The notes under the pieces: model-generated
Told to the model about the DNA's origin: nothing
Database searches by the model: none
What the model saw: the letters and a program-made list of their open reading frames with translations, nothing else
Shown: positions 24,786 through 33,107 of the stretch, one piece after another
How the letters are laid out: each line of letters opens with the position of its first letter
Numbering within the stretch: the stretch's first letter is position 1
Made by a program: the position numbers and the translations under genes
DNA from: Candidatus Iainarchaeum sp.
GTDB taxonomy: Archaea; Iainarchaeota; Iainarchaeia; Iainarchaeales; VGJJ01
Direction: 5' to 3'
Assembly (NCBI GenBank): GCA_016699555.1
Contig: CP064981.1
Span: forward strand, 248,001 to 312,000
Length of the DNA: 64,000 nucleotides

Positions 24786-25561
24786 TGACTCCCAAGAAAA
24801 TGGGTAAGAAGAAAGCAGTCACGCGCGAGCCAACGATTTCCTTTGTGCCAGGGGTCGCAAACAACCTCCATGCCACTATTTTTCGCTATAATCCCTCCAT
24901 GGATTTCGTCCCACGCACCCATACCTACACGATGGAAAAGAAGGAAGGCGAGAGCGTATGGGAATTGCTCTCGCGCATCAAGCATCGCCACGACGGCAGC
25001 CTCACATTTAGGGGCAATTGCGGCAATGGTGCGTGCGGGGGATGTGGAATAAAAGTGAATGGAAAACCCACGCTCGCATGCACGACGCAAGTCGCCTCTT
25101 CATTGGATGCCCACAACACGATGCGCATCGATCCCTTGGACGAAAAGAGCGTCAAAAAGGACTTGGCACAGGATGAAACCCTATTCTTTGCACAATTCCT
25201 TGCGGTGAAACCATGGATCCAATTACGCTCCAATGAGCACGTGCGCCAGCACAAGATGAGCTTGCAAGAGTTGGAGCGGCTCGATCGTGCGCCCAACTGC
25301 CACATGTGCCAGCTCTGCAATACGGCTGCGAGAACGGATTTAGAAAAAGAATTAGGGCCAGCCGCATTCGTAAAAGGCTATCGCTATGCTCGCGACATGC
25401 GCGATGGAGACGTGACGCGCATCAAGCTACTCCAATCCCATTTTCCCGTACACTATGCACTGAAATCAGCCAACCTTTGCCCGCGCGACATCATGCCCGG
25501 GGAAAAGATGGAATGGATTAAGAAGCAAAAAATAGGCAAGTCTACTGAAAGATCTAAGTGA
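24785..25561 (+). CDS. sdhB: SdhB/FrdB-type iron-sulfur subunit lacking the [3Fe-4S] ligands
   Basis: Electron-transfer partner of SdhA, 258 residues. The N-domain has the [2Fe-2S] motif GNCGNGACGGCGIKVNGK with the fourth Cys in LACTT. The C-domain keeps four Cys for the [4Fe-4S] cluster: CHMCQLC and the final CP of ANLCPRD. The three ligands of the usual [3Fe-4S] cluster are gone by alignment to E. coli SdhB: the CP after the CxxCxxC is replaced (NTAART), and the RCHSIMNC stretch reads PVHYALKS. The start at 24785 is fixed by the TGATG overlap. The N-terminus is extended and basic (MTPKKMGKKKAV). Confidence 0.9.
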   Translation: MTPKKMGKKKAVTREPTISFVPGVANNLHATIFRYNPSMDFVPRTHTYTMEKKEGESVWELLSRIKHRHDGSLTFRGNCGNGACGGCGIKVNGKPTLACTTQVASSLDAHNTMRIDPLDEKSVKKDLAQDETLFFAQFLAVKPWIQLRSNEHVRQHKMSLQELERLDRAPNCHMCQLCNTAARTDLEKELGPAAFVKGYRYARDMRDGDVTRIKLLQSHFPVHYALKSANLCPRDIMPGEKMEWIKKQKIGKSTERSK

Positions 25562-25593
25562 TAAGCCATGGTGCATCGGGGTGTTTTCTTTCC

Positions 25594-25821
25594 TTAATGC
25601 AGCAGCTTTTCAAATTCTTCTCGTGTTAAACCGGATTGGCGAATAATCGCGCGCAGTGTTCCAATCGAAATGACGGAGTGATTGGGGATAGTCAGTCTTC
25701 GGAAAGGTTCAGTTTTCTGGCGCAAAATCAAATGACTGCCTGTTTGATGATCAATCGCATATCCTAATTTGGCGAATGTTTTGGCCAATTGCATTCCAGA
25801 AATAGGTTTGAGTCTAGGCAT
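25594..25821 (-). CDS. hicA: HicA-family mRNA interferase toxin
   Basis: Small dsRBD-like RNase that blocks translation when not bound by HicB. The 75 residues show the family's GMQLAKTFAKLGYAID N-terminus, the catalytic His in TGSHLIL, and the typical PNHSVISIGTLRAIIRQSGL C-terminal half. It is encoded after hicB and overlaps it by eight bases, so it is translationally coupled. Toxin activity is inferred from family and operon only. Confidence 0.88.
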   Translation of the reverse strand: MPRLKPISGMQLAKTFAKLGYAIDHQTGSHLILRQKTEPFRRLTIPNHSVISIGTLRAIIRQSGLTREEFEKLLH

Positions 25822-26041
25822 CGACTTCCACCGTCACTTCTTGAATGGACGGGGGAATGGGTTCGTTATGCTTCTTCAAACTCTCTAAGTAGCCCTGAAT
25901 GGCATCCTTGATGTTGTCAATGGCCTCTTGGCGTGTCTTTCCTTGAGAAATACACCCAGGCAAAGAAGGACATTCGGCAACAAACATGCCATCGGTGTCT
26001 TGTTCGACTAACACTCTGAATTTCAACTGCATATCGTCCAT
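25814..26041 (-). CDS. hicB: HicB-family antitoxin
   Basis: Antitoxin that neutralises HicA. The partial RNase-H-like fold is recognisable from FRVLVEQDTDGMFVAECPSL, PGCISQGKTRQEAIDNIKDA and IQGYLESLKKHNEPIPP. At 75 residues it has no obvious DNA-binding domain at the C-terminus, so autoregulation would need another factor. The order antitoxin then toxin is one of the two known arrangements. The pair sits between sdhB and the fumarase gene, splitting what might otherwise be one metabolic operon. Confidence 0.88.
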   Translation of the reverse strand: MDDMQLKFRVLVEQDTDGMFVAECPSLPGCISQGKTRQEAIDNIKDAIQGYLESLKKHNEPIPPSIQEVTVEVDA

Positions 26042-26142
26042 AAACTTAGGTCAGGCCATTTGATTTAAATCTATAGGGAAAATTTTCATGAATGCCTATT
26101 TTTACTGGGCAAACTTAAAAGCCGTCATTTGCTCTTTCACGC

Positions 26143-27609
26143 ATGCGCACACGCAAGGAAATGGATGCATTGGGAGTGAAGAATGTCCCCGCCGAATCCT
26201 TTGGGGGAATATTTTCCGTCCGCGCCAAAGAAAACTTCCATATCTCCTGGAGGCGCTTTCCAACGGAGTTTTTCACGCAACTCGCGCATATCAAGCACGC
26301 CAATGCGCTCGTGCACATGCATGGCGGCCGCCTAGGAGAAAAAGAAGGAAAAGCCATCGTTGCGGCCGCAAAAGAAGTAGCGCAAGGGAAGTTCGCCATC
26401 GAATTCGGACTCGATGTATTCCAAGCAGGTGCGGGAACTCCTCTCAACATGACCATGAATGAAGTGATCGCCAATCGTGCGCTGGACATATTGGGAGAAC
26501 GCAAAGGCAAGTACGCGCGCATCCACCCCAACAATCATGTCAACATGGCCCAGTGCACCAATGATGTGATCCCTTCCGCGATCCGCATGGCCTGCGTGGA
26601 ATTCTCCATCGGACTCGAGGACGAATTACAAAAGACGATCACTACGCTCCAAAAACAATCCAAGCGTTATGCGCACTTGCTCAAAGTAGGGAGGACGCAC
26701 TTGCAGGCGGCCGTTCCCATTACTTTTGGGCAAGAGCTCTCTGCGCACGCCGAAGCGCTCAAAGAATCCCTGCTGAAAATCAAGGCCGCGCGCGCAGGTT
26801 TGATGGAATTGCCTTTAGGGGGAACGGCCATCGGCACGGGAATCACTACCGAGCCCGGGGATGATGTGAAGGTCATCAAAGAATTGCGCAAGATAGCCAA
26901 GCGACCCTACACTGCAAGCCAGCGCAAGTTCTTCCTGACCTCGCACATGAGCGCGTTAGGGAACTACTCGCATGCGCTTTCCGAGCTGGCGAGCGAGGGC
27001 ATCATCCTGTGCAATGATTTGGTGCTGCTGGGGAGCGACCCCCTTGCGGGGATCGGAGAAGTGAAGTTGCCCGAGGTCGAGCCTGGTTCATCCATCATGC
27101 CGGGAAAGGTGAACCCGAGCATCGTGGAGGCATTCAAGATGGTGTGCTTGCAAGTGCAAGGGCATCACGAGACGATCCGCTTAGGAATGGAGAGCACGCA
27201 GTTGGAATTGAATGTGATGACCCCTATCCTGGCAGCGGATCTATTCGAGAGTCAATTCATCCTCCATAATTCCTTGCACATGCTCCGAGAAAAATGCCTA
27301 CGCGGACTCAAACCTACCCCCAAAATGCAGCAGCACGTGGAGCAAAGCCTTTCGTTCGCGACGGTGTTGAATCCTTACTTAGGATATGAGGTCGTCGCCC
27401 ACTTCGTCAAGAAAGGATTCAAGCAACAACAGGGATTGGAACAACTGCTCGTCGCAGAGAATGTGTTAACGCCAACGGAGATTTCGCGTTTGCTCAATCC
27501 CCGACACATCACACAACCCCAACGCGTGGACTTGCGTTTGAAAGAAGCCATCCAATCGCGGGCGGCCTATCGTTCCATCCTGCAAGAATTGCATCATTAT
27601 TCGAAATAG
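26143..27609 (+). CDS. fumC: class II fumarate hydratase (fumarase/aspartase superfamily)
   Basis: Interconverts fumarate and malate. Superfamily signature GSSIMPGKVNP, plus GAGTPLNMTMNEVIANRAL and CTNDVIPSA. GRTHLQAAVP carries the His found in fumarases where aspartases have Gln (GRTQLQ), which favours fumarase; the ND/V stretch also fits. Length 488 is slightly over the norm because of an extended N-terminus. Location beside sdhAB supports a succinate-fumarate-malate segment. Aspartate ammonia-lyase remains a possible alternative. Confidence 0.8.
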   Translation: MRTRKEMDALGVKNVPAESFGGIFSVRAKENFHISWRRFPTEFFTQLAHIKHANALVHMHGGRLGEKEGKAIVAAAKEVAQGKFAIEFGLDVFQAGAGTPLNMTMNEVIANRALDILGERKGKYARIHPNNHVNMAQCTNDVIPSAIRMACVEFSIGLEDELQKTITTLQKQSKRYAHLLKVGRTHLQAAVPITFGQELSAHAEALKESLLKIKAARAGLMELPLGGTAIGTGITTEPGDDVKVIKELRKIAKRPYTASQRKFFLTSHMSALGNYSHALSELASEGIILCNDLVLLGSDPLAGIGEVKLPEVEPGSSIMPGKVNPSIVEAFKMVCLQVQGHHETIRLGMESTQLELNVMTPILAADLFESQFILHNSLHMLREKCLRGLKPTPKMQQHVEQSLSFATVLNPYLGYEVVAHFVKKGFKQQQGLEQLLVAENVLTPTEISRLLNPRHITQPQRVDLRLKEAIQSRAAYRSILQELHHYSK

Positions 27610-27646
27610 TCTCTTTTATAAAATCGGGGAGGCGCATGGCTATGAG

Positions 27647-28075
27647 ATGACGCGCCGCTATTTCACCCTCGCCGAAGCCCAACGCGCCTTGCCGAAAGTA
27701 AAGCTGCATCTCGAGAAACTCATGGCGTTGCAAGACGAAGTAATCGCATTGTCGGGCGTAAAAGTGCACGCGGAACAGATGGACCTCACCGCGCATGTCT
27801 TGGCCATCAACATCAACAAGCGCTTCCATGAACTATCATTCAAGTATTATGCCGAACTCGAAGCGGTCACGAAGCTAGGCGTGCATATCAAGGACGTCTC
27901 ACAGGGGATCGTGGATTTCTATTCCAAGCTCGGGGAAAAAGACATCATGCTCTGCTGGCAGTTCGATGAACCCGCGATACTCCACTATCACACCGAAGAA
28001 GATGGATTCGAGGGACGGAAACCCATCCAGGAATTGAACCAAAAGCTGGCCGAAGAAATAAGGTCCTTGCTCTGA
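27647..28075 (+). CDS. DUF2203 family protein
   Basis: A 142-residue protein of the DUF2203 family (COG4911), function unknown. The opening RYFTLAEAQRALPKVK, the middle VHIKDVSQGIVDFYSKLGEKDIMLCWQFDEP and closing FEGRKPIQE are its hallmarks. The ATG at 27647 is about 27 bases beyond a TTTTATAAAA box, so the message is probably leaderless. Confidence 0.85.
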   Translation: MTRRYFTLAEAQRALPKVKLHLEKLMALQDEVIALSGVKVHAEQMDLTAHVLAININKRFHELSFKYYAELEAVTKLGVHIKDVSQGIVDFYSKLGEKDIMLCWQFDEPAILHYHTEEDGFEGRKPIQELNQKLAEEIRSLL

Positions 28076-28165
28076 GGGATTTCAACGCTACCGAGGCTTA
28101 TTTTGGGCGCTTTTTCTAACTTTTCAAGGGTGGCTTTTTAGTGGTTGAGCCCCTATGATTGGTCT

Positions 28166-28798
28166 ATGCTATCGCATCCCCAGCGCGTGAAAAAATACAC
28201 CCAAATGTATGAGCTTGGGGTCATCGTCCGCGATCATGCCATGCAGGACTACCATGCATTCTTGACCAACTTAGGAGAAGCAAAAACCCTCTCCCAACTC
28301 GTCGAGGAAGTGCTCGCGCGCAAGAAGCAATGCCAGATCCTGGACTTGGGCTGCGGGAACGGCCAAGCGCTCATGGATCTCAAAACGCAATTCGGGAAGC
28401 GCGTGCATGTGACCGGAATCGATCTCCTTCCCTGCACCAGCAAACTCGATGAATTCATCCAAGGGGATGCCATCGAATGGGAATGGCCCCGCCATCAAGA
28501 TCTGATCCTGTGCTTCCGCGCAGCGCATGAGATGGGGAACGTCTCCAAGTTCTTGACCAAGATCCTCGCCAATCTCACGCAGGGCGGAAAGGCATTCGCG
28601 TGGATCCGCACGAAAGAGATCATCAACGGCAAAGTGCGCTACCTGGGAGAGATCACCATCGAAGAAGAGGCCTTCCTGAAAAAACTCTCCGCGTTCACCA
28701 GCTATGGTGGGGCCAAACTCCAGTGCAAGCCCATGGAAGGCATGCTCAATGGGACGAAACAGTTCGGATTCGCGCTCATTGTCGAGAAACCACTCTGA
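28166..28798 (+). CDS. class I SAM-dependent methyltransferase
   Basis: Methyltransferase of unknown substrate. Motif I is ILDLGCGNGQALMDL (about residue 60), motif II VTGIDLLPC, and a motif III-like DLILCFRAAHEMGNV, followed by GGKAFAWIRTKE. The start at the ATG 28166 is preferred to an upstream TTG. The C-terminal half (YLGEITIEEEAFLKKLSAF) is probably the substrate-binding part. It is intact, with codon use like its neighbours. Confidence 0.75.
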   Translation: MLSHPQRVKKYTQMYELGVIVRDHAMQDYHAFLTNLGEAKTLSQLVEEVLARKKQCQILDLGCGNGQALMDLKTQFGKRVHVTGIDLLPCTSKLDEFIQGDAIEWEWPRHQDLILCFRAAHEMGNVSKFLTKILANLTQGGKAFAWIRTKEIINGKVRYLGEITIEEEAFLKKLSAFTSYGGAKLQCKPMEGMLNGTKQFGFALIVEKPL

Positions 28799-28865
28799 CA
28801 TTTCCGCGTGCCTTTAATGCATTTCCTCGCGTAAATGACTATTCGTAAAAGGAGTTGATTTTCTC

Positions 28866-29480
28866 ATGACCGCTGTCAAACCACTAACCTACAAATCCTT
28901 GCAAGGACTATCCGAGAAACAGCTGGCCGAACACCACGACGTGCTCTATGCGGGTTACGTCAAGAAGACGGATGAGATCCGCGAGAAATTGAAAACAGTC
29001 GACCATTCCACTGCGAACGGAACCTATGCGGAGTTACGCGAACTCAAACTCGAAGAAGGATTCGCCGTCAATGGGGTGCGCTTGCACGAAGGGTACTTCG
29101 CTGCATTGGGCGGACAAGGTGGAAAGCCCACCGGAAACTTGCTCAAGATGATCGAGGAAGACTTCGGTTCCTATGAGAAATGGGAATCGGAATTCAAAGC
29201 CATGGGATTGGCCGCACGCGGATGGGTGGTGTTGGCATTCGACTGGGAAGACATGAAATTGCACAATTTTTTGTGCGACGCCCACAACCACGGAGGAATT
29301 TGGGGATGCTCGACCGTTCTGATCTTGGACGTGTACGAGCACGCCTACTTCTTGGACTATGGCACTGCGAGAAAGAAATACATCGACGTGTTCATGCAGA
29401 ACCTGAACTGGGAATTGGTGCAACAAAAAATGGACAGCATGCAAGTCTATGAGATGCGCCAACAGCATCTCAAGCAGTAG
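28866..29480 (+). CDS. sod: Fe/Mn superoxide dismutase
   Basis: Disproportionates superoxide. All four metal ligands are visible: His in LAEHHDVLYAGYVKK, His in GVRLHEGYFAALGG, and Asp and His in LDVYEHAYFLDYG. The aromatic gateway and second-shell residues (GWVVLAFDW, HNHGGIWG) fit the family, which cannot be split into Fe or Mn from sequence alone. Length 204 is normal. AAGGAG lies nine bases before the ATG. Its presence suggests exposure to oxygen. Confidence 0.93.
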   Translation: MTAVKPLTYKSLQGLSEKQLAEHHDVLYAGYVKKTDEIREKLKTVDHSTANGTYAELRELKLEEGFAVNGVRLHEGYFAALGGQGGKPTGNLLKMIEEDFGSYEKWESEFKAMGLAARGWVVLAFDWEDMKLHNFLCDAHNHGGIWGCSTVLILDVYEHAYFLDYGTARKKYIDVFMQNLNWELVQQKMDSMQVYEMRQQHLKQ

Positions 29481-29490
29481 TGCTCTCCGT

Positions 29491-29527
29491 ATTACGCCGC
29501 GGGCAATAGGAGCTCGCGCGCCGTAAT
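29491..29527. terminator. bidirectional hairpin between convergent genes
   Basis: ATTACGCCGCG pairs with CGCGCGCCGTAAT (one mismatch) around a 13-base loop, starting 11 bases after the sod stop and covering the last codons of the opposing gene. Confidence 0.45.
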
Positions 29528-30322
29528 GTTAAAGGTGTTAATCCCCATTTTTTGATGTAATTTTAGCATGCGCTCCACCATGGCGCCAGCCGTATCATAT
29601 CCATTTGCCTCAACTGAGTACCACTTCGTCCCCGGCACATCGTGCAACAATTGGGCCATTGCAAATCCCGCACGCACGAAATCATCTCCATATCGCTTCT
29701 TGAATTCCTGGATGTTGCGGGGTTGTCTAGCATAATATTTCGCCATCCCCAAATCGATCATCGTCAGACGCCCTTTCTTATCGACCATGAAATTGTTGAT
29801 GTGCGGGTGCCCATGAACCACTCCTGCTGCGTGCATGCGCGTAATCATTCGGATCATTTGAGCAATTGCTCGACGGCAGTCGCGTAGGGGGGAATGGCCA
29901 ATTCCGTATTGCGAAATGAGCAATGGCGCATTTTCTCCGCGCGCAAATAATTCTTTCCCGTCTTTCAAGTCCATCATCGGTTCTTCCACACGAATGCCGG
30001 CTTTCTTCAATCGCTCACGAATCAACCGCGTGCGTGGAGGGACGGTCTTCATAAAATAATCCGACATATGCGCCATCGCGCGCAGGTTCTGGAAAATTTT
30101 CTCGGTTGCCGCAATAGCTTCAACCGGTCTTCCTTTCCTATCAAACTCACGGCGTGCCTCCATCCACCCTCGAACATTTCGGTGTCCCTCGTGCTGGGGA
30201 TGGATAAATGCATAAGTCCCTTTTCTATCCGGATTGCCCGTGCGATGATTGATGCTTACGGGCGTGGGATACAGTAGCTTGCCCGAATAGACAATGGGCT
30301 TACTCCGCGGGCGCTTGGGCAT
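29492..30322 (-). CDS. protein-kinase-like protein with altered catalytic loop
   Basis: A 276-residue protein whose C-terminal part looks like a kinase C-lobe: HAAGVVHGHPHINNFMV corresponds to the catalytic loop HxDxxxxN, and LTMIDLGMAKYYARQ to the DFG region. In the loop the catalytic Asp position reads His (HGHPH rather than HGDPH or HADPH as in ABC1/RIO-like kinases). The N-lobe Lys is not obvious. It may be an inactive or divergent kinase. The first 90 residues are basic with no recognised domain. It is convergent with sod. Confidence 0.55.
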   Translation of the reverse strand: MPKRPRSKPIVYSGKLLYPTPVSINHRTGNPDRKGTYAFIHPQHEGHRNVRGWMEARREFDRKGRPVEAIAATEKIFQNLRAMAHMSDYFMKTVPPRTRLIRERLKKAGIRVEEPMMDLKDGKELFARGENAPLLISQYGIGHSPLRDCRRAIAQMIRMITRMHAAGVVHGHPHINNFMVDKKGRLTMIDLGMAKYYARQPRNIQEFKKRYGDDFVRAGFAMAQLLHDVPGTKWYSVEANGYDTAGAMVERMLKLHQKMGINTFNITARELLLPAA

Positions 30323-30400
30323 GCAGGGAAATCCATTTTGAGGGTTTTAACGCTTGCCTTGGCAGGCTTTTAAACGATTCCCACGCGAAATACTAGTATT

Positions 30401-31579
30401 ATGCCCCAACACGAACACTATGATGTCGCCGTCATCGGAGCCGGCCCCGCTGGAGGAAGCGCTGCCTTGCATGCGGCCAAGCTCGGGCTCAAGACCGTCA
30501 TCCTCGAAGAACACAACGTGATTGGGGAACCCGTGCATTGTGGGGAATGCCTTTCCGGGATCGCCGAGGAACGCTTCGGCATGCGCTTCCCGAAAGAGGT
30601 CGTCTCTCTTCCCGTGAAGGGAGTGAAGGTCCTTTTCCCCGACAAGCATAACTGCAAGCTCACCGAGAAAGGGTATGTGTTGGAAAAGCACACCTTCGAG
30701 CAATGGATTTCGGGCGAGGCACAGAACAAAGGGGCAGAACTCTCCCTAGGCACGCGCGTGCAGGAATTGAAGCGCGAAAATAACGATTGGCATCTTACTA
30801 CGAGCAAAGGAAATGTCCGCGCCAAAATCGTACTGGATGGCAGCGGTGCCGCAGGCGTTGCGAATCGCATGCTCAATTTGAATCCCAAATTCAAAGTCAC
30901 GACAGGAATCCAATACGAGATGAAAGATATCCCCAACGATGGATACTTGCACTTCTACCTCTGGCCGCGCCTAGCCCCCGAAGGATACCTGTGGATGATC
31001 CCCAAGTCCAATGGACGCGCCAACGTGGGATTGGTCACGCACGAAATCACGAACGCCAAGAAATATTTGGACCAATTCGTCTTGGAAATGGGGTGGAAAG
31101 AGAATGTCGTCGTGAAAACATTCGGCGGACCCATTCCGTCTTCGGGCCCTGTAAAGAATACATTCACGGACGGCATGATGCTCATCGGTGATGCGGCTGG
31201 GTTCACCTCTCCCCTATTCGAAGGCGGGACCCAATTGAGTTTGGTTTCAGGAAGATTCGCTGCCGAAGTGGCAAAAGACGCCATTACCCAAAACCGCACC
31301 GACGCCGCTTTCTTGCAAAAGTATGAGCGGATGTGGAAGAGCGAATTCCCTTCCTATCAGAAAATCATCAAGGGAAAGAATGCCTTGTATGCCTTGAGCG
31401 ATGAAGAGCTCAATCGCGTGGGACATCTCATGCCCAATGAATTGTCCAATCTCTCTTCGTGGGATAAGGCCATGGTAGGAGTGAATGTCCTGTCCAAGCA
31501 CTACGACCTCTACCGCAAGGGCATCGTGGACGTATTCCTCGCCTTCGGTTATTCGCGCGCCGCCCATTATGGGTGGTAG
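30401..31579 (+). CDS. geranylgeranyl reductase / digeranylgeranylglycerophospholipid reductase
   Basis: Second FAD-dependent geranylgeranyl reductase, probably acting on archaeal membrane lipids. DVAVIGAGPAGGSAALHAAK is the FAD site; EPVHCGECLSG contains the conserved Cys typical of the archaeal lipid enzyme. LAPEGYLWMIPKSNGRANVG and MLIGDAAGFTSPLFEGGT are the YxWxFP-like and GDA motifs. Length 392 is normal. It closes the block of ordinary base composition; from here rightward the DNA becomes AT-rich. Confidence 0.9.
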   Translation: MPQHEHYDVAVIGAGPAGGSAALHAAKLGLKTVILEEHNVIGEPVHCGECLSGIAEERFGMRFPKEVVSLPVKGVKVLFPDKHNCKLTEKGYVLEKHTFEQWISGEAQNKGAELSLGTRVQELKRENNDWHLTTSKGNVRAKIVLDGSGAAGVANRMLNLNPKFKVTTGIQYEMKDIPNDGYLHFYLWPRLAPEGYLWMIPKSNGRANVGLVTHEITNAKKYLDQFVLEMGWKENVVVKTFGGPIPSSGPVKNTFTDGMMLIGDAAGFTSPLFEGGTQLSLVSGRFAAEVAKDAITQNRTDAAFLQKYERMWKSEFPSYQKIIKGKNALYALSDEELNRVGHLMPNELSNLSSWDKAMVGVNVLSKHYDLYRKGIVDVFLAFGYSRAAHYGW

Positions 31580-31693
31580 CTCTGCGTGAGGGTTTCAGTA
31601 ATTGTCCTTTTCGATATGATGTTCTATATTAGAAAATTTTACATAACCTTTTATTTTCGATGTATGTACTAGCCGCAGGGAGTTGGTTGGTCA

Positions 31694-32329
31694 ATGGAAA
31701 AGAATTACTTATTACTAATTGGAATACTGGTTATAGGATTTGTTGGGGGGTACCTTTTTCACTCCCCCATAATAGAAACTGATCACGTTGAAACGAACTC
31801 TGATTCAGTAAAATTGACTGAGGCCAAAACGTATTTTGATTCTCCCGCTAGTCAAGGTTATACTGATTTAACGCATAATTCTATTCCAACCAAAATGAGC
31901 TTGCAGGGAAGGGTAACGGATTTTAATGATGCTGAAATAGATGATGCGAATCTAGGTGTAAAGATTTCGGATGCGAATTCGTGTTCTTCTCAAGTGTTCT
32001 TTGATTACAATTATTTTGGTGCTATCCAAGATGGGTCATTCAATGTGTTGCTTGGGCAGAATGAAGTGCTGCCCTTGAATTATAACAAAGACTATTACAT
32101 GTGCTTGTATGTGAATGGTGAACAATTATCCGGTCCGCAGGTGTTTCGTGGTGGACAGGGGGAAGTGCATTCAGAGCAGTTGTTTGATGGGAATGCAACG
32201 GTTCCTTTAGATGTGAATTATGTGAAGATTCGGAATGATTTGAATGTGGTGGGAGACATTCAGTTGGGTTGTGGTCGTATTTATTGGGATAACAATAATC
32301 ACGCGATTAACATTCAGGTGAACTGCTGA
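31694..32329 (+). CDS. N-terminally anchored surface protein, first gene of AT-rich operon
   Basis: A 211-residue protein: one N-terminal helix (YLLLIGILVIGFVGGYLF) and a polar extracellular domain of beta character with three Cys. No family recognised. The ATG follows AGTTGGTTGGTCA, a stretch also found before the gene at 37944. It is the first of four tightly packed genes (2-base gap to the next, then two 4-base overlaps), all with AT-rich codons unlike the flanking genes, consistent with acquisition as a unit. Confidence 0.6.
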   Translation: MEKNYLLLIGILVIGFVGGYLFHSPIIETDHVETNSDSVKLTEAKTYFDSPASQGYTDLTHNSIPTKMSLQGRVTDFNDAEIDDANLGVKISDANSCSSQVFFDYNYFGAIQDGSFNVLLGQNEVLPLNYNKDYYMCLYVNGEQLSGPQVFRGGQGEVHSEQLFDGNATVPLDVNYVKIRNDLNVVGDIQLGCGRIYWDNNNHAINIQVNC

Positions 32330-32330
32330 T

Positions 32331-33107
32331 ATGAACAAAGAAAAGCTAGCCATCGGACTAGGATTAGCCATCCTATTGTTCGCAGGATTTGGAGTTCATG
32401 CACAACTAGTAGCCAATGAGCAACTCCAAAATGCAATCAATAATGGAGTGGCGTTTTTAGATTCTCAGTCAAACTATGATGCGACTGATATTGCTGTTTT
32501 GGCCGTGTTGGATGGAGTTGCTCCGTCTTACCAGTTTAAGCAAAAAGCTATTCAGCGCGTCGATCAATTAGATGAAAATCATACGTTTTGGCGTAAATGG
32601 TTGTTGGATGAGCCAATTAACTTGAATGAACTGACCCCGTTTGAAGTCAATCTCAAATACAATTTAATGTATGCCAAGGCACTCACTTGTACAGATTTAA
32701 GCAATGAGACGATTCAATCGCTTGCCAATCTCGTTGATAATCCTCAAGAGGAATTTGGAAATTATAATAACGAACACGCAATTCTGATTTTACAATTGTA
32801 TAATCAATGTCCGAATGCGAGTGTTTTTTCAACAGTAATTTCGAATACCTTAAATCAGCAAAAGCATGCCATTCTTTCTCAAGCATCTTCTTCTAGTTTG
32901 GATGAGCAATTGGAACGTTATTGTGTGTTAGGTTTAGCAGGTCAGCAATTGACGCAATCTCAGTTGAATGAGATTCTTTTGTTGCAGCAAGTGGATGGTG
33001 GTTGGTCAACGGATTATGATCTCAGCAAAAGCACGACCTATGTGCATCCTACTGCTCTTGCCTTGTGTGCGCTCATCAAATCTCAACAGAATGGGGTTTT
33101 GCCATGA
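32331..33107 (+). CDS. secreted alpha-alpha toroid-like protein
   Basis: A 258-residue protein with a signal peptide (LAIGLGLAILLFAGFGVHA). The C-terminal LLLQQVDGGWSTDY and HPTALALCALI resemble repeats of the terpenoid cyclase/prenyltransferase alpha-alpha toroid, also found in alpha-2-macroglobulin-type surface proteins. The acidic DxDD active site of a cyclase is absent, so a binding role is more likely (inference). Its stop overlaps the ATG of the next gene (ATGA). Confidence 0.55.
   Translation: MNKEKLAIGLGLAILLFAGFGVHAQLVANEQLQNAINNGVAFLDSQSNYDATDIAVLAVLDGVAPSYQFKQKAIQRVDQLDENHTFWRKWLLDEPINLNELTPFEVNLKYNLMYAKALTCTDLSNETIQSLANLVDNPQEEFGNYNNEHAILILQLYNQCPNASVFSTVISNTLNQQKHAILSQASSSSLDEQLERYCVLGLAGQQLTQSQLNEILLLQQVDGGWSTDYDLSKSTTYVHPTALALCALIKSQQNGVLP

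Noticed and set aside
26143..27609. aspartate ammonia-lyase as first choice for the fumarase gene
   Set aside because: GRTHLQ has the fumarase His where aspartases have Gln, and the succinate dehydrogenase genes are next to it.
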